Origin: Eucalyptus grandis
Taxonomy: Eukaryota; Streptophyta; Magnoliopsida; Myrtales; Myrtaceae
DNA length: 64,000 bases
Direction: 5' to 3'
Assembly: GCF_016545825.1 (NCBI RefSeq)
Contig: NC_052613.1
Span: 42,328,112-42,392,111, forward strand
Positions 34,641 to 47,200 of the stretch are shown here, in pieces. How positions within the stretch are numbered: the first letter of the stretch is position 1; the number at the start of each line of letters is the position of its first letter. The notes below the pieces were generated by a model. That model did not search any database and was not told the DNA's origin. It was given only the letters and a program-made list of their open reading frames with translations. The translations under genes were made by a program, and so were the position numbers.

Positions 34641-34880
34641 AGCTGCTATCACATTTTTTTCTTTGAAGAGATTGATTATTAAAATGTCTTCACTTCTTTA
34701 GGGATCAATCCAATCGAAAGTTAAATTGGGGTCGTGTACGTTTAAGAGCTTATGAATATGTCAAATGACAGTCCTCACAAAGCATAAAAATCAATAATAA
34801 TTGCGATTACCATGACCCAATGGAGGGGACACGCCTAGCAGTAGTGGTTGGGGATTAAATTGCGTGCATTGCTTAAGATT

Positions 34881-35906
34881 AGAGGTGTTAAATAGGTGGG
34901 TCGGGTCGGGTCGGGTCATTAATGGTCCGACCCAAATTGACCCATTAACCCATCTATAACCAATTTATGCCTAATATAAATTTTCCGACCCATACCCAAC
35001 CTAACCCATACTTGACTCATACCCTATTTAACTTAACTTAAAAAAACTTATCTCTTATATATATATATGTTTAAAAAAAATGGTATTACTAAAATAGTTT
35101 TATACAACACAAATTTAATGGACAATTTTTATAATTTTTAAAATAATTATTTAAAAATCAATTTTAATTATTTTTATTTTTAAAATGAAATATTTAATTA
35201 TTTTAAATATAATTTTTAATTTTCTTTTTCTTTTTCTTTTTTGTTCTTCTTTTTCTTTGGCCGGCGGCCGGCCACGGGCGAGCCTCGAGCTCGCCGGATC
35301 GGCAAGGCTCGAGCCTCGCCGCCATTGGTGAGGCGTCCACCTCGCCGGTGTCGGGCGAGCTCGAGCTCACCTCTCGCCGGACGTCGGCGAGGCCTCCGCT
35401 TCCCGGGCGGCGAGCTCGAGCCTCGCCGGCGTCGAGCGAGGCCTCCGCCTCGCCGGATCTGCCGAGCTCGAGCCTCGCCGCGTCAAGCAAGGCCTCGCCT
35501 CGCAAGATCTGGTGAGCTCAAGGCTTGCCGGCGTCGGGCGGCTCGAGCTTGCCCCTCATTGGATTTAGCGAGGCTCGAGCCTCGCCCGACGCTGGCCATC
35601 GCCGTGTCGGCGATCGGAGGAAGAAGAAAGAAAAAAGGAAAGAAAAAAAGAAAAGAAAATTAAAATAAAAATAATTATACTTTCAGTTTTTATAAAAAAA
35701 TATTTTTATAAAGTTAAATAGAGAAGAGATAACCTCTCTCTATAAATGGATTCATTTTTAATGGGTTGGTAAATGGGTCTTAAACGGGTCTACTCTTAGA
35801 TCCATTTAAGACCCATATATCTCAACCTCTTTATTTTCAAAACCCATTATGGGTGTTTTGGGAAATGAGGCTTAACCCATTAACGACCCATTTAACATCT
35901 CTACAG
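34881..35906. mobile_element. Non-autonomous hAT-like element with GC core
   Basis: Bounded by the 8-bp direct repeat TTAAGATT (34873-34880 and 35907-35914); copy A has the empty site with a single TTAAGATT (2177-2184). Ends are imperfect inverted repeats (AGAGGTGTTAAAT at left; ATTTAACATCTCT near the right, plus four extra bases), followed by GGGTCGGGTCGGGTC and its weaker complement. The middle has a pyrimidine tract, a GC block with GGCCGGC and CTCGCC words (35258-35620) and a purine tract. Confidence 0.75.
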
Positions 35907-37734
35907 TTAAGATTGAAACAAACAGTAGTAATTGTATGTGTACCAGTGATGCTGCATACTGTAATCGAATATCTATAATATTTGAGGAATCTATTGTTGA
36001 TGGGGGAGTCGGTGGGAAGATAACGACCGTAATACATGGATTTGGAGATGCCGTTGTTGTTGTTTATCTGCATGACAAGGACATGACATGGGTAAAATGT
36101 GAATTATAGAGTGGAAACTTGAATATGACACAACTCGATATGACATACTTAATTGCATATGCTAACATGAATTGGCATGGTAACACAATTTCATTGTAAT
36201 TAAATTATTTGACACGAATATCAAATGCGACACATGAACAAGGGAGTACTAACCCTAAGAAGAGGCTCCCATCATTGTCACCATCCCTCCTTGTGCAAGT
36301 GATGACCTATCGCAAGTATATCACTTAATATTGGAGATATGAAAATTTATGTTCTAAAGTAAATTATTTAAGTGAAGCCACGACATATAGATGGTTTTTA
36401 AAGTTCGTAGATCCATTTAAGCGCCAAATGAAATCTGCCATATTTCAACTAAAAAAATATATCATACTACTTTATGGAGAAAATTGTCCAAAAAATAATC
36501 ATTTTATTGTATGATAGTTAATTTAGTTTTAAACCTTTCAATTATATTAATTTAACCCTAAATTTTTGATAATTTATATTTTTCAAAGCATCCAAATGTT
36601 TTGCATATCATGCATATCTTGTACGTATTAGATTTGCGTTTAAATCCTCAACAAAGCATATTCAATCGGGAATGCTCCGATTTGGTTTGAGGCCCATGAA
36701 TTAGCTATGATATCGAAATCAAAGCAATACAATCGTCACTCTTTCCATTAAAGTTCTTCCTCCTTGTGGACCCCAAGGGGAATCTAAGGAGAATTGAATA
36801 GCGAGCATGCGGAGAAATTGATGATGGGTGGAGAAATCACGCGAACCACGCAAAAGCAGCAAACGACGCGAACCACACGGAGGCAAAGCCAATGAATGAA
36901 TCGTCTATATTCTTTCGCCTCAAAGGAAGGCAAAGGCAAAGCAATAGTACTAGTATTAGGCGTCATAAAAAATATAATTACATATATATGTACGTATTAA
37001 ATTTAATTATTTTATCAGAGTATCGATTTAGATAATTGAAAATAATTGGACGCGTCTGACATGGGTTTTAACAATTGAACGATTTCAAGAACATACGGCT
37101 CTACTTCGTTCCTGCTTCCTGCATAACCATGAGCTCGAACCACGAAGCTTTCCCTCGAAATTTTTCTCGAACCCCGGGGTCTTTACCTTGACTTGTCGTT
37201 TACGTCTTTCGACCGGGCTCTTCATTCGCCGACGAGGATGATGCGATGGAACTACAGGTCTCTTTTCAGTGAACAGTCTCTTGCTTGGCCAAAGTTTTTC
37301 CTTGGATGCCTTTGTATAATCTCGGAAGCAACTTCCTTCATGGGCACTGATTAGATAAAAGCTTTCTTCCTACCTTCAATCGAATCAAAGAATAACTTTC
37401 CCGGTTCTACCTTCCTCCCCCCATCTGCCCTGTCCGATCGCCCGTCACTATTGCGACAACCGAGCTTTCAAGAAGATGATACTTGGTTTCGGTTTCGAAT
37501 TCTCCCTTTTCCACCTCGCGAGGTTGAAGACCGTTCTCTTGACTCTCTGGTCAAGTACCTTCAACCGAATTCCCTGCCCGGTCACCTGTGTTCTTCGTTG
37601 ATCCGAGGTAAACCGCTTCTCAATAGCCTAGGCCGCGTATTCCTTCAAGATCTCATATGCAAGCCAAGTTACATTCGTTTCACATGCCCATCTTTCTCAT
37701 TTTTAGCTACGATTCAAGCACCCCACAGAATAGA

Positions 37735-38219
37735 ATGGAGAACGGCGTTGCTGCATCGACCCAGCCCGATCTGAGGCTGAAGTGGGACGTGTTCCTGAGC
37801 TTCCGAGGCGAGGACACGCGCAATACCTTCATCGGCCCTCTCTACGACGCGCTCTGGAGGAAAGAAGTCCGGGCCTTCCGCGACAACGAGGGCATGAACA
37901 GGGGCGACCAGATCTCGCCGAGCCTACTGGCGGCGATCGAGGACTCCGCCATGGCGATCGCGGTGATATCGCCGAGGTACGCGGACTCGCACTGGTGCTT
38001 GGAAGAGCTGGCGAAGATATGCGAGTGCCGGAAGCTGATACTGCCGGTGTTTTACGGGGTCGAGCCCTCGGATGTGAGGCATCAGAGAGGGCCGTTCGAG
38101 GGCTCGTTCGGGAGTCATGTAAAGCGGTTCGGAGATGCGAGGGTTTCGGCTTGGAGAGCTGCCATGGAACAAGCTGGTGGAGTCTCTGGTTGGATCTCCA
38201 GCGACCAAGACGATCAGAG
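37735..38219 (+). CDS. TNL-B exon 1: TIR domain
   Basis: ATG at 37735; 161 codons plus two bases; donor GAG|GTAAAG. Motifs WDVFLSFRGEDTR, DSHWCLEELAKI (catalytic-type Glu at about residue 91) and VFYGVEPSDVR are intact. About 6% different from TNL-A exon 1 by eye, many changes altering residues. An in-frame TAA follows the donor immediately. Confidence 0.9.
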
Positions 38220-41200
38220 GTAAAGGATTCTCAAGCCTTTCAAAATTATCCCAATTGAATAATTGACCCGTCAATAGAAATAATTTTAGTTCTAAGGGCG
38301 CGTTTGGTAACGTTTCGTTTAAAAATTGTTTTAACAAAATAGAAAAAAAGTATTTACATTCCTAACAATTTTGAACAAAAATACGCGTTTGGTAAAAACT
38401 GTTCTAGGGAATAAAAAATAAACAAAATGTTTGGTAAATTTGGATAATTTTTATTTCTTTTATTTTTTCTATTTTTTCTTATTTTCCTTTTTTTCTTTTT
38501 CATTTTTTTCTTCTTTTTTGGCCGGTCGCCCGGCCAAGGCCTTGGCCGCGACCAGGCCGGCGAGGGCCGAGCTCGCCCGGCGGCGGGCGAGGCACGGCCT
38601 CGCCGGGCCACCGCCGGGCGAGGCCGAGGCTCGCCGGCTCAGGGCGAGCTCGAGGCGGATGCGGGCGAGATCGAGCTCGCCCGGGCCGGCGCGAGGTCGG
38701 CCTCGCCTTGATCCGGCGAGGCCGAGCTCGCCCGGCGGCGGCGCGGCGCGGCCTCGCCGAGCCACCGCCCGGGCGAGGCCGAGGCTCGCCGGCGGCCCCG
38801 GGCGAGCTCGGCCTCGCCCGGATCTGGCGAGATCGAGCTCGCCCGGGCGGCGCGAGGTCGGCCTCGCCGGGGACGGCGAGCGTCGGCCTCGCCGGCGCGA
38901 GCCTCGCCGTGGGCTGGGCGGGCCGCCGGCCCTCGTCGGCCGGTCGCCGGCCATGGCCGAGGCCGGCGACCGGCCAAAAGAAAGAAGAACAAAAAATAAG
39001 AGAAAAAAGAAAAAGAAAAAAGTGTTTGATTTGTGTTAGAAACAAGAAACACAAAATTTGTGTTTCTTTGTTTGTTTTTCTTTTTGTTCGCAGGAACAAA
39101 AGAACAAAAGGAACAGAAACGCACACAAACGCGTTTGTTCCTTTTTGTTCCCTAACAAAAAAACAGAAATTTCTGTTCCTGCAGGAATGCAGAAATAGGG
39201 TGCAACCATGCAGGCCCTAAGATACATTCATCTCTTTTATCCTCTTTTCTCTCCCGTTTTGGTAAAGTTTAATCAAATAGTTGAGGCGATTGTATCGACA
39301 TCCGTCATTATGGGTTTGCTAAAGCGGCAACAATTAATTAAAAATAGGATAAGCTTGCATGTTTAATTTCTCTTTAAATCTTAACAACGAAATAATCGAT
39401 GTGTTGACAAATAGATTGTGGTTCTTGAACACACTAGTAATTTAGTGGGCTCTTGTGGTCCAATCAGCCGTAAACCTATTGCACGCGTGTTGATTTAATT
39501 TTAAAGTTTTCTATTTTGTCAATTTAGACTTAGGGTACGTTTGCTTTAGCATTCCCAAAGGGCTTTCAGTTTTCAAAGCCCTTCGGGGAAATGTTGGATT
39601 ATTTGGCAACCATTTTAAAGTAGCTTTAAATAAAAGTTAGCATTAGGAAGGCTGAAAATCCAATACTAGTCCATACTAGTTTTGAGTTTTCAACATTTGG
39701 CCAAATGCTGAAATTTTTTTTTTCCAAAAGTATCATTACTCATTTTTCAAATTCCTAATTTTGCTCTAGGTATTATTTTTTTAAATACCAAAATAATGCT
39801 AAAAAAATCAACTATATATATAAATGCTAAAAAAATTTAATATATTTTGGTCTTTTTAAAAAATTATTTATATATTTGACTTTTTAGCATATATGTTTGA
39901 TTTTTTTAAGCATTATTATATAAACTTATATTTAAAAAGTTGCATACATTATTTTCTACAATTTTAAACAAATAAAAATTAAAAAATTTTGATGAAGGAT
40001 TTGGTCTTTTTAATATGTGTGTGTGTGTGTGATTTTTAGCATTATTTTCAAATTTATATTTAAAAAGTTGCATACATTATATTTTCAATTTTAAACAAAT
40101 GAAATTAAAAAAAAAAAACTAATATGAATCACCCAAAAAGCTTTTCAAATGTGTTTTCTACCAAACAACATTTTTCTCAAAGTTGTTTTTTTAAAGTTTA
40201 TTTTACTAAACGACCATTGCATTTGCCTAAAGTTCTTTAGGTTAAACTGCTTTGCATTTGCTCAATGGGCTTTCAAAATACTGAATCAAACGCACACCCT
40301 TAAACCTTCGTACAAAATTCCAATGTAGTATTTCTGGCCAATTTTCACCCCGTGACACATTGCCACGTAGGACACCTAGAGATGACTAGACAACCCTGTT
40401 AGCAATTTCCAATGAAAAATAATCGGAATGACTACATTGGAGTTTCATGCAAAAGTTTAGAACATAATTAACAAGATTGAAAAGTTCATGATTGAATTGA
40501 CTATGTATAATAAGTTTAGGATAACACAAGGTACCTTGCTGGTGCACCTAGTCCCAAAACTATATGATTAGGGGGTCATATATACTGATCTCTTTGAAGG
40601 TATTCTACATTCTATAAACGGTTGGTTGTCCTTTCATGCAAAACTAACTTTTTTTTCAATTTAACGTTTCTAATAGAAATCCTCGTACAAATCCGATAGA
40701 TAAGAGCAATGTCAATTATTACTTTGGCTATAGCGAGGCTACACACTTGTGGGCCAGCTTATAAGTAAAATTTGAAAGCTCATATAAGCATACCTAGCTC
40801 AGCCTTATTCATGAACTCCACAATTTGGTTTATTACTTAGGAAAAAGAAAGCAAATGCTGCAGTTGAGAACTTAAACTCAACTTCTAAGTAGGGGAAAGT
40901 TTTGTTCCCGCTGTGATAGCTGCTATAAGAAATGCTTTACATCTTTTCTTTTCTTTTTAATATATATAAGATAATTAGCATACTAAATTAATTTACTTAG
41001 TGAAATCGCATCCTATATATGGATATTGAAGTTCATAGTTCCATTTAAGCACCAAATGAAATCTGCCATATCACTATGATATGAATTAGGGAAAACAAAA
41101 ACAGAATTTGTGGTAGGTATACTATCTCACACGCACGGCCCTTTTGATTTGAGAATAAGGATTGCCTGTCAACTACTAAATTATTTTTCATTTTTTTTAC

Positions 41201-44200
41201 TCATATTATAGAAAATTTTATGATAGCAAAATTTTGATACACAGGTTCCACATTATGGCGAGTGCAGAGCATGTTACCAGAATTAACTAGAATATCTATA
41301 GTTTTAAAGAATCATACTAGACAAATAGAAAGATAGGAAAGAGTTTTAACAATTCATAGAGCAAACCACACAATATTAGTTTCTAAGGTGGGTGCGTTCT
41401 ACCCCTTAGCATTACAAGCACTACCTTATATAGGTATAAAACGAACACCGAACACCTCATTATTGGTGATAGTATTGGAGATCACCAATAATTTCTACAA
41501 ACTCCTTATGGCTGATAATGGCCAATAATTAGTACATATTGACCCTTACGTCGACACACTAATTTTATATGACTTTCATGTTTGATAGACTCTTATTACA
41601 CAAGTTTTGGTTTCGTTATGGTATTGCTACAGTGATGAACAATATTGTTGTAGTGTCATGAATAATACATGAATAGGTATATGAACAGTGTTTTTGCTCA
41701 AGCTAAATTTTGTGCATTCACCAGCACGTTCATATGTCACATTTGACTCCTTCACATGTTGTATTTATGAATTGATTCTTCAGTGTTATCTTCGGAGTTG
41801 TCTAAGCCGCCTCCATCTTTTTGCCTCCTGTATTCTTTGATGAGTCTTTCAACTTTTAGGGCTTCAAGCTAGTCATATTTTGTGGACTTAAGGGGCTGAT
41901 GAGAACTTGATGGGCTGTTAGTGGACTTATTGAAAGTACTTGTCTTAGATCTATCTTCATACTATTGACTACATCCTTCATGGAGCTTCTTCTCTTTTTC
42001 AATTTATAAGGCAACTTCTGCTTTTAATTCAGACAAATTTTTTCTTTTCAAAGACCGATGAGGACTTGTTGGAACATTAATAGAGCTTGATGGAATGCCA
42101 GGTTGGGGTTGATACTTGAGTTGGTGTGATGGGCTTTCTTTGTTGAGGCCTAGATTGAGTGTAAAATGTAATTCACTATAGTTAAAAGGATCTTGTGACA
42201 ATGCTCCTCTCCATAGATCTTGTGATGATAAAGCTTGATCTTGTGAAGATGTTCATAACACGAAATTGTCAATTCCATAGTATCTTCCTGAGTAAATATT
42301 GATCTCCTTTTGGGTTGTGCGATAGTTGTCGCAATGATCCCAAGTAATATCATCAACTTTAATTGGCCATACTTCTTGTGGAATGACTCAATCGTACTGG
42401 CATAGTATCCTCTGTAATTCTCGATACTTCTCGATATTGTTGAAGGTAAGCTAAGATTTTACAATGAAAAGTTGTAAAAATCTCATTTGCAATAAGTTGG
42501 GGTTTATATATGAATACTCCAACATTTGTCGGAGCTTTACATATATTTCCACTAGGTTTGACAAATGGCCATGGGATGAAGAACAAAACAACTGTATGGA
42601 GTTCTAGATCAAGCCTACATGCTTTGAGTTATGTCTAGAAAATATTTCTCCATGCTCCCAATGGTTTACACTAAGTAAACATTTGCCCAAAATATTTATG
42701 TTTGCCTTCTTCTTGGAAAATCTTGCTAATGATAATAAAAGGCATCCTGGTTGTCAAAAACTAGATGGTAATGGTATAGACATTAAACAGATACTAATAA
42801 ACATTTGAGTTTTTGTGGGGATTCCTCATTTGGGAAGAAGGATAGAGGATGAATGAATGGATATTTTGAGTGTAGTCCGCTTGGGTGAAGGATAAGACCA
42901 CCATAATCACTAAAAATTTGGAAATGGTATTGGCACATGAGTATTTCAAGATTTTCAATGAGAATGTTGTCTTCAATGAGCTTAGGGATTTATGGTGGGT
43001 ACGAGTATTAAGGCCATTCGAGTTTCATTTCTCTAGTCTTGAATCTTCCTTTTGGATTTCTTACCAAATATATATTGATGGGTGTGGTAGTGACATATTC
43101 TTTCAATTGGGATAGAAAGTAAGCAAGTATATTCTTTTTCCTACAATATGTTTAGTTTCAAGGAAATATTTTGAGAACCATTCAACCTATCTAAGAAACT
43201 ATGGATGTGGTATTTGTTTTTGCTTGAATTTCATCATTTGAGAAAAAGAGGACATATCAATTTCTACAAGGAAGTGATGTCCTGTTAGATGGAACTCAAA
43301 TTTCTTAATGTCATAGTTTATTGCTAGGATCTCGTTAAAAATAGAGTGATAATGCATTTATGTTTGTGTTAATCTTCCAGTTTTGTGTCCACATACTCCA
43401 CGCTTCCATCAATTTCTTCAAAAAGGACTACAACCCAACATTCATAACTGACATCTATTTCCAAGATATTTTCAGTGGAAGGAATTTGCAATGTGGGAAT
43501 TTGTTGTAGAATTTCTTTGAGTTTGCTTACGGACCTAGTTTGCTCTAGCCCCCACAGAGGAATATCTTTCTTGAGTGTTTGTTGCAATGGACTTAGGAAC
43601 TTTATGATTTTGGGAACAAAATCCTTGAGATAATTAACTATGCCAAGGAATTGTTGAAGCTGTTTGTGGGACAGATAATCATCAGGAAACTTTTGTAATT
43701 CTTTAATAATATGAGGACTAGGGTAATAAGTCCTATTCTTGAGGTGCATCCCAAGAAATTCAATTTCTTTCTGTGCGATGACAATCTTTTTCTGGGATAA
43801 TATAATCTCATGCTTTTGTACTAGCTCTGCAAATTGGGTTAGTAATTTACAATGAGAATCCTCATCTAAACTATAGAAGAGGATATCATCAACGTAAATT
43901 TGAGCACTAGCCATAATATGCTGAAAGATCTTGCATGTAGCCCTCTAAAACAGCGAAAAAGCTGTTTTAAGACCAAAAGTGAGTATCACTAGAAATGTTG
44001 ATTTGAGATACAAAGTCCTGTTTTGCACATGTCTTTAGGATGAATTCCCAATTGCCAAAATCCAACTTTAAGATCAAACTTGAGTAAACTTTAGCTTAAA
44101 TAAGGCTGGAGAGCAAATAAATGTCAGTAACTACACACAAAAGTTGGCAAATAAACATTCATAAGTAACTCAAATAAAAATGGTCAACCCAAAACTAATT

Positions 44201-47200
44201 GGTAATTGAATTGGGAAAGAGTTGGTAAGTTACTCAAATAAATATAGATAAAATCATTAGAGAATTGCTGAATTAAATATATCGATCAAAGATAAGGAGA
44301 GTTGGTAAATTGCAAACTATTAAAAAGAACAATTCATAGAAATGTCGATAAGTTACCTATGAGCTGCAACAAAATTAAATGACCGAATAGTTTTTTTTCA
44401 GACCGACCAACTCTACTAGAAATGTAGCAGAGAAGAAGAATATCGGTTCTGTTTTGTCTTACAGGACGGTAGTATGGTTCTTTAATTTATCTATTATCCA
44501 GGGAAACAGATGTACAACTACGTCTATGCGCATTGCATACTTGATTTATAATTCCTTCCCGCTGCTCATGCACTCCATCCTCACTCGCAATGTATTCTTG
44601 ACTTCAATCTGTGATTGCAGAAAAATGTCGCCGCTGATTCGACAGCTCGTCCACAGAATTATGGATGAACTGAACAACGTTCCGCTCAATGTGGCTCCAT
44701 TCCTCGTTGGACTGGACTCTCGCATCGAGAAACTCCTCGGTGTGTTAAGCGTCAAATCCGGCGGAGTCAAGTTTCTTGGATTGCATGGGTTCGGCGGTGT
44801 TGGCAAAACCACCCTTGCGAAAGCGCTCTACAACAAGCTTGTCGTGCACTTTGAGAAGCGCTGTTTCGTTGGGGACATCAGAGAAGCTTTCACGCAAAGC
44901 GGTGGCTCGATATCTCTCCAGGACAAGATCCTAAGCGATCTCTCGGTCCCCTTGCCTACTTCGAATGACTTTGGTTTTCGCAAGAATGTGATTAAGCAAG
45001 CCCTTAGCGAAATGCGAGTCCTCCTCATCTTGGATGACATCGACGATGCCAGTCAGCTCGACACGTTGATCAGCGGAAAAGAATGGTTCCATGAGGGAAG
45101 TCGAATCATCATCACGACCAGAAATAAAGAGGCTTTGTCCGCAAGAAACTATGAGATCGAGCCTTATGAGGTGCAAGAGTTGTTCTCCGAAGACGCGTTG
45201 CGTCTGTTCAGCTACCATGCGTTGAAGAGAGAGAAGCCGACAGATGAATTCCTTGAACTGTCCAAGCAAATCGTGTCTCTGGCTGGGAATTTGCCTTTGG
45301 CCTTGGAGGTGTTTGGCTCTTTTCTGGTCGACAAGAGGAGGAAAATCGAATGGGAAGGCGCGGTGCAGAAGCTGAAACAGATTCGCCCCAATAATCTCCA
45401 GGACACGTTGAAGATCAGCTACGAAGGGCTCGATGACGAGATCAAGTGCATATTCCTCGACGCAGCTTGCTTATTTGTTAAGACGCATATGACGAGAGAG
45501 GAAGCAATAGAAATATGGGAAGGTTGCGGATTCAAGGCTGAGATTGGGCTCCGAGTTCTTGTCTCGAGATCCCTTATCAAGATCAACGACGATAGGCTGT
45601 GGATGCACGATCAACTTAGGGACATGGGGAGACAGATTGTGAAGCACGAGAATGCTGATGATCCCGGCACACGCAGTCGACTGTGGGATCGCAATGAAAT
45701 CATGGCTGTTTTCAAGAATGGATCGGTACGGAAATTTTGTATCATCACCTTTTGCTTTCTCTGTTGTTAACACCATCACGCACGCGTCCCATGTCCTTGT
45801 TCTTGATTTGGTTGTTACTAACAGACATGAATTTGAGATAAAAAATAAATCAGTGGTCAGACTACAAACTATTGCAGCTGGTAGATTTACTTCTTTTGTT
45901 CTATTGAATAAGCTTATACTTTTGTCATCACAGGGTACGAGGAATATAAAGGGGATCGTCCTGGACTACCAAGGTAAGCTGTTGGCGACGGACCCTAGCA
46001 GTGAGAGGCTGTTGCGACAAAATTTCATGAGAACGCCCAATCTTACTTCCGCAATTCAATATCTACAAGAGATGTTTAGGACATTTTTTGATTTCGGAGC
46101 AGAGAGAGAGAACAAGGCAGTGCTTCATACCGAGTACTTTAAACCGATAATTAACCTGAGACTACTTCAGATTAATCATGCCAAATTGGAAGGGAAATTC
46201 AAGTTCCTGCCTCAGTCACTGAAATGGCTGCAATGGAAAGAATGTCCTTTGACCATTCTTCCTTCTGATTTCTGTCCACAAGAACTGGCAGTCCTCGATC
46301 TCACCTACAGCAAGATTGAAAGTTTGTGGAAAACAAACAGTAATAAGGTGCGTCGTGGTCTTGGTCGCTAATGCTATATTTTGTCAGTATACTATTTCAT
46401 ATTCAACTGTTGTTATGTAAATTTTTCTGAGCATATGTTCATTTCCAAACACTCGGTACCATCTTCTTTATCATTTGTTTATGCCTATATTTTTCTGCTA
46501 CCGTTCATATGCTTCAGCAACTACTTATGGTGGGTTAAAATTTCATATCCACCAGGCTGGGGAGAACTTATTGATTATGAATCTTCGTGGCTGCTCTAGT
46601 CTTGCTAGTATTCCAGATTTATCAGCAAGTCGAAGCTTGAAAAACTAGTTCTTAAGTGGTGCGCGAGATTGACCGAAGTTCCTGAGTCAATCGGGAGTCT
46701 GAATGCTTTGGAGCACTTAAACCTTGAAGGGTGTTCAAAGCTTGCTAGACTCCCAAAAGACGTATCTGGGCTCAAGAATCTGAAAGAACTCATTCTCTCC
46801 GGTTGTGCAAATTTGAAAGAACTACCAGAGGATATAGATATTATGAAATCTTTGAAGTTACTTCTCCTCAATGAAACTCCTATTAAAAGGTTGCCTGAAA
46901 AGATATTCCACCTCGTGGAACTTGAAAAGCTTCATCTAAATTGGTGCACTTCTTTGAAAAAGCTGCCCAATCACATTGGAAAGATGGCTTCTCTCAGAGA
47001 GCTCACTCTTAGTGATACTGGAATAGAGGAGCTACCTGATTCGGTGCGGTCATTGCAGAATCTTGAGTTATTGAGCCTTATGAGGTGCGTCTCGCTGACT
47101 GAACTTTCTGAATTTGTTGGTGACTTAGAATCATTGAGGGAATTGTTCACTAATGGAAGTGAAATCAGAGAACTGCCTGCTTCCATCGGTTCTTTGCTGT

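Larger units (their letters stand above)
41080..44110 (-). mobile_element. Endogenous caulimovirid fragment, antisense in TNL-B intron 1
   Basis: Counterpart of 8260-11000. On the minus strand it holds RT, RNase H, downstream-ORF remnants and the promoter TATA box. Compared with copy A it lacks the protease/RT start and the second promoter arm: sequence jumps from the match of about 11010 to that of about 13100. It also lacks the primer-site repeat (7887-8090). Confidence 0.82.

Noticed and set aside
38431..39220. Overlapping open frames of 160-210 codons on both strands
   Set aside because: They run through a GC-rich transposon core made of repeated CTCGCC/GAGCTCG words; many frames are open at once and the proteins are Arg/Ala/Pro-rich low complexity. 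The same occurs at 22385-22967, 35203-35663 and 56598-56995.
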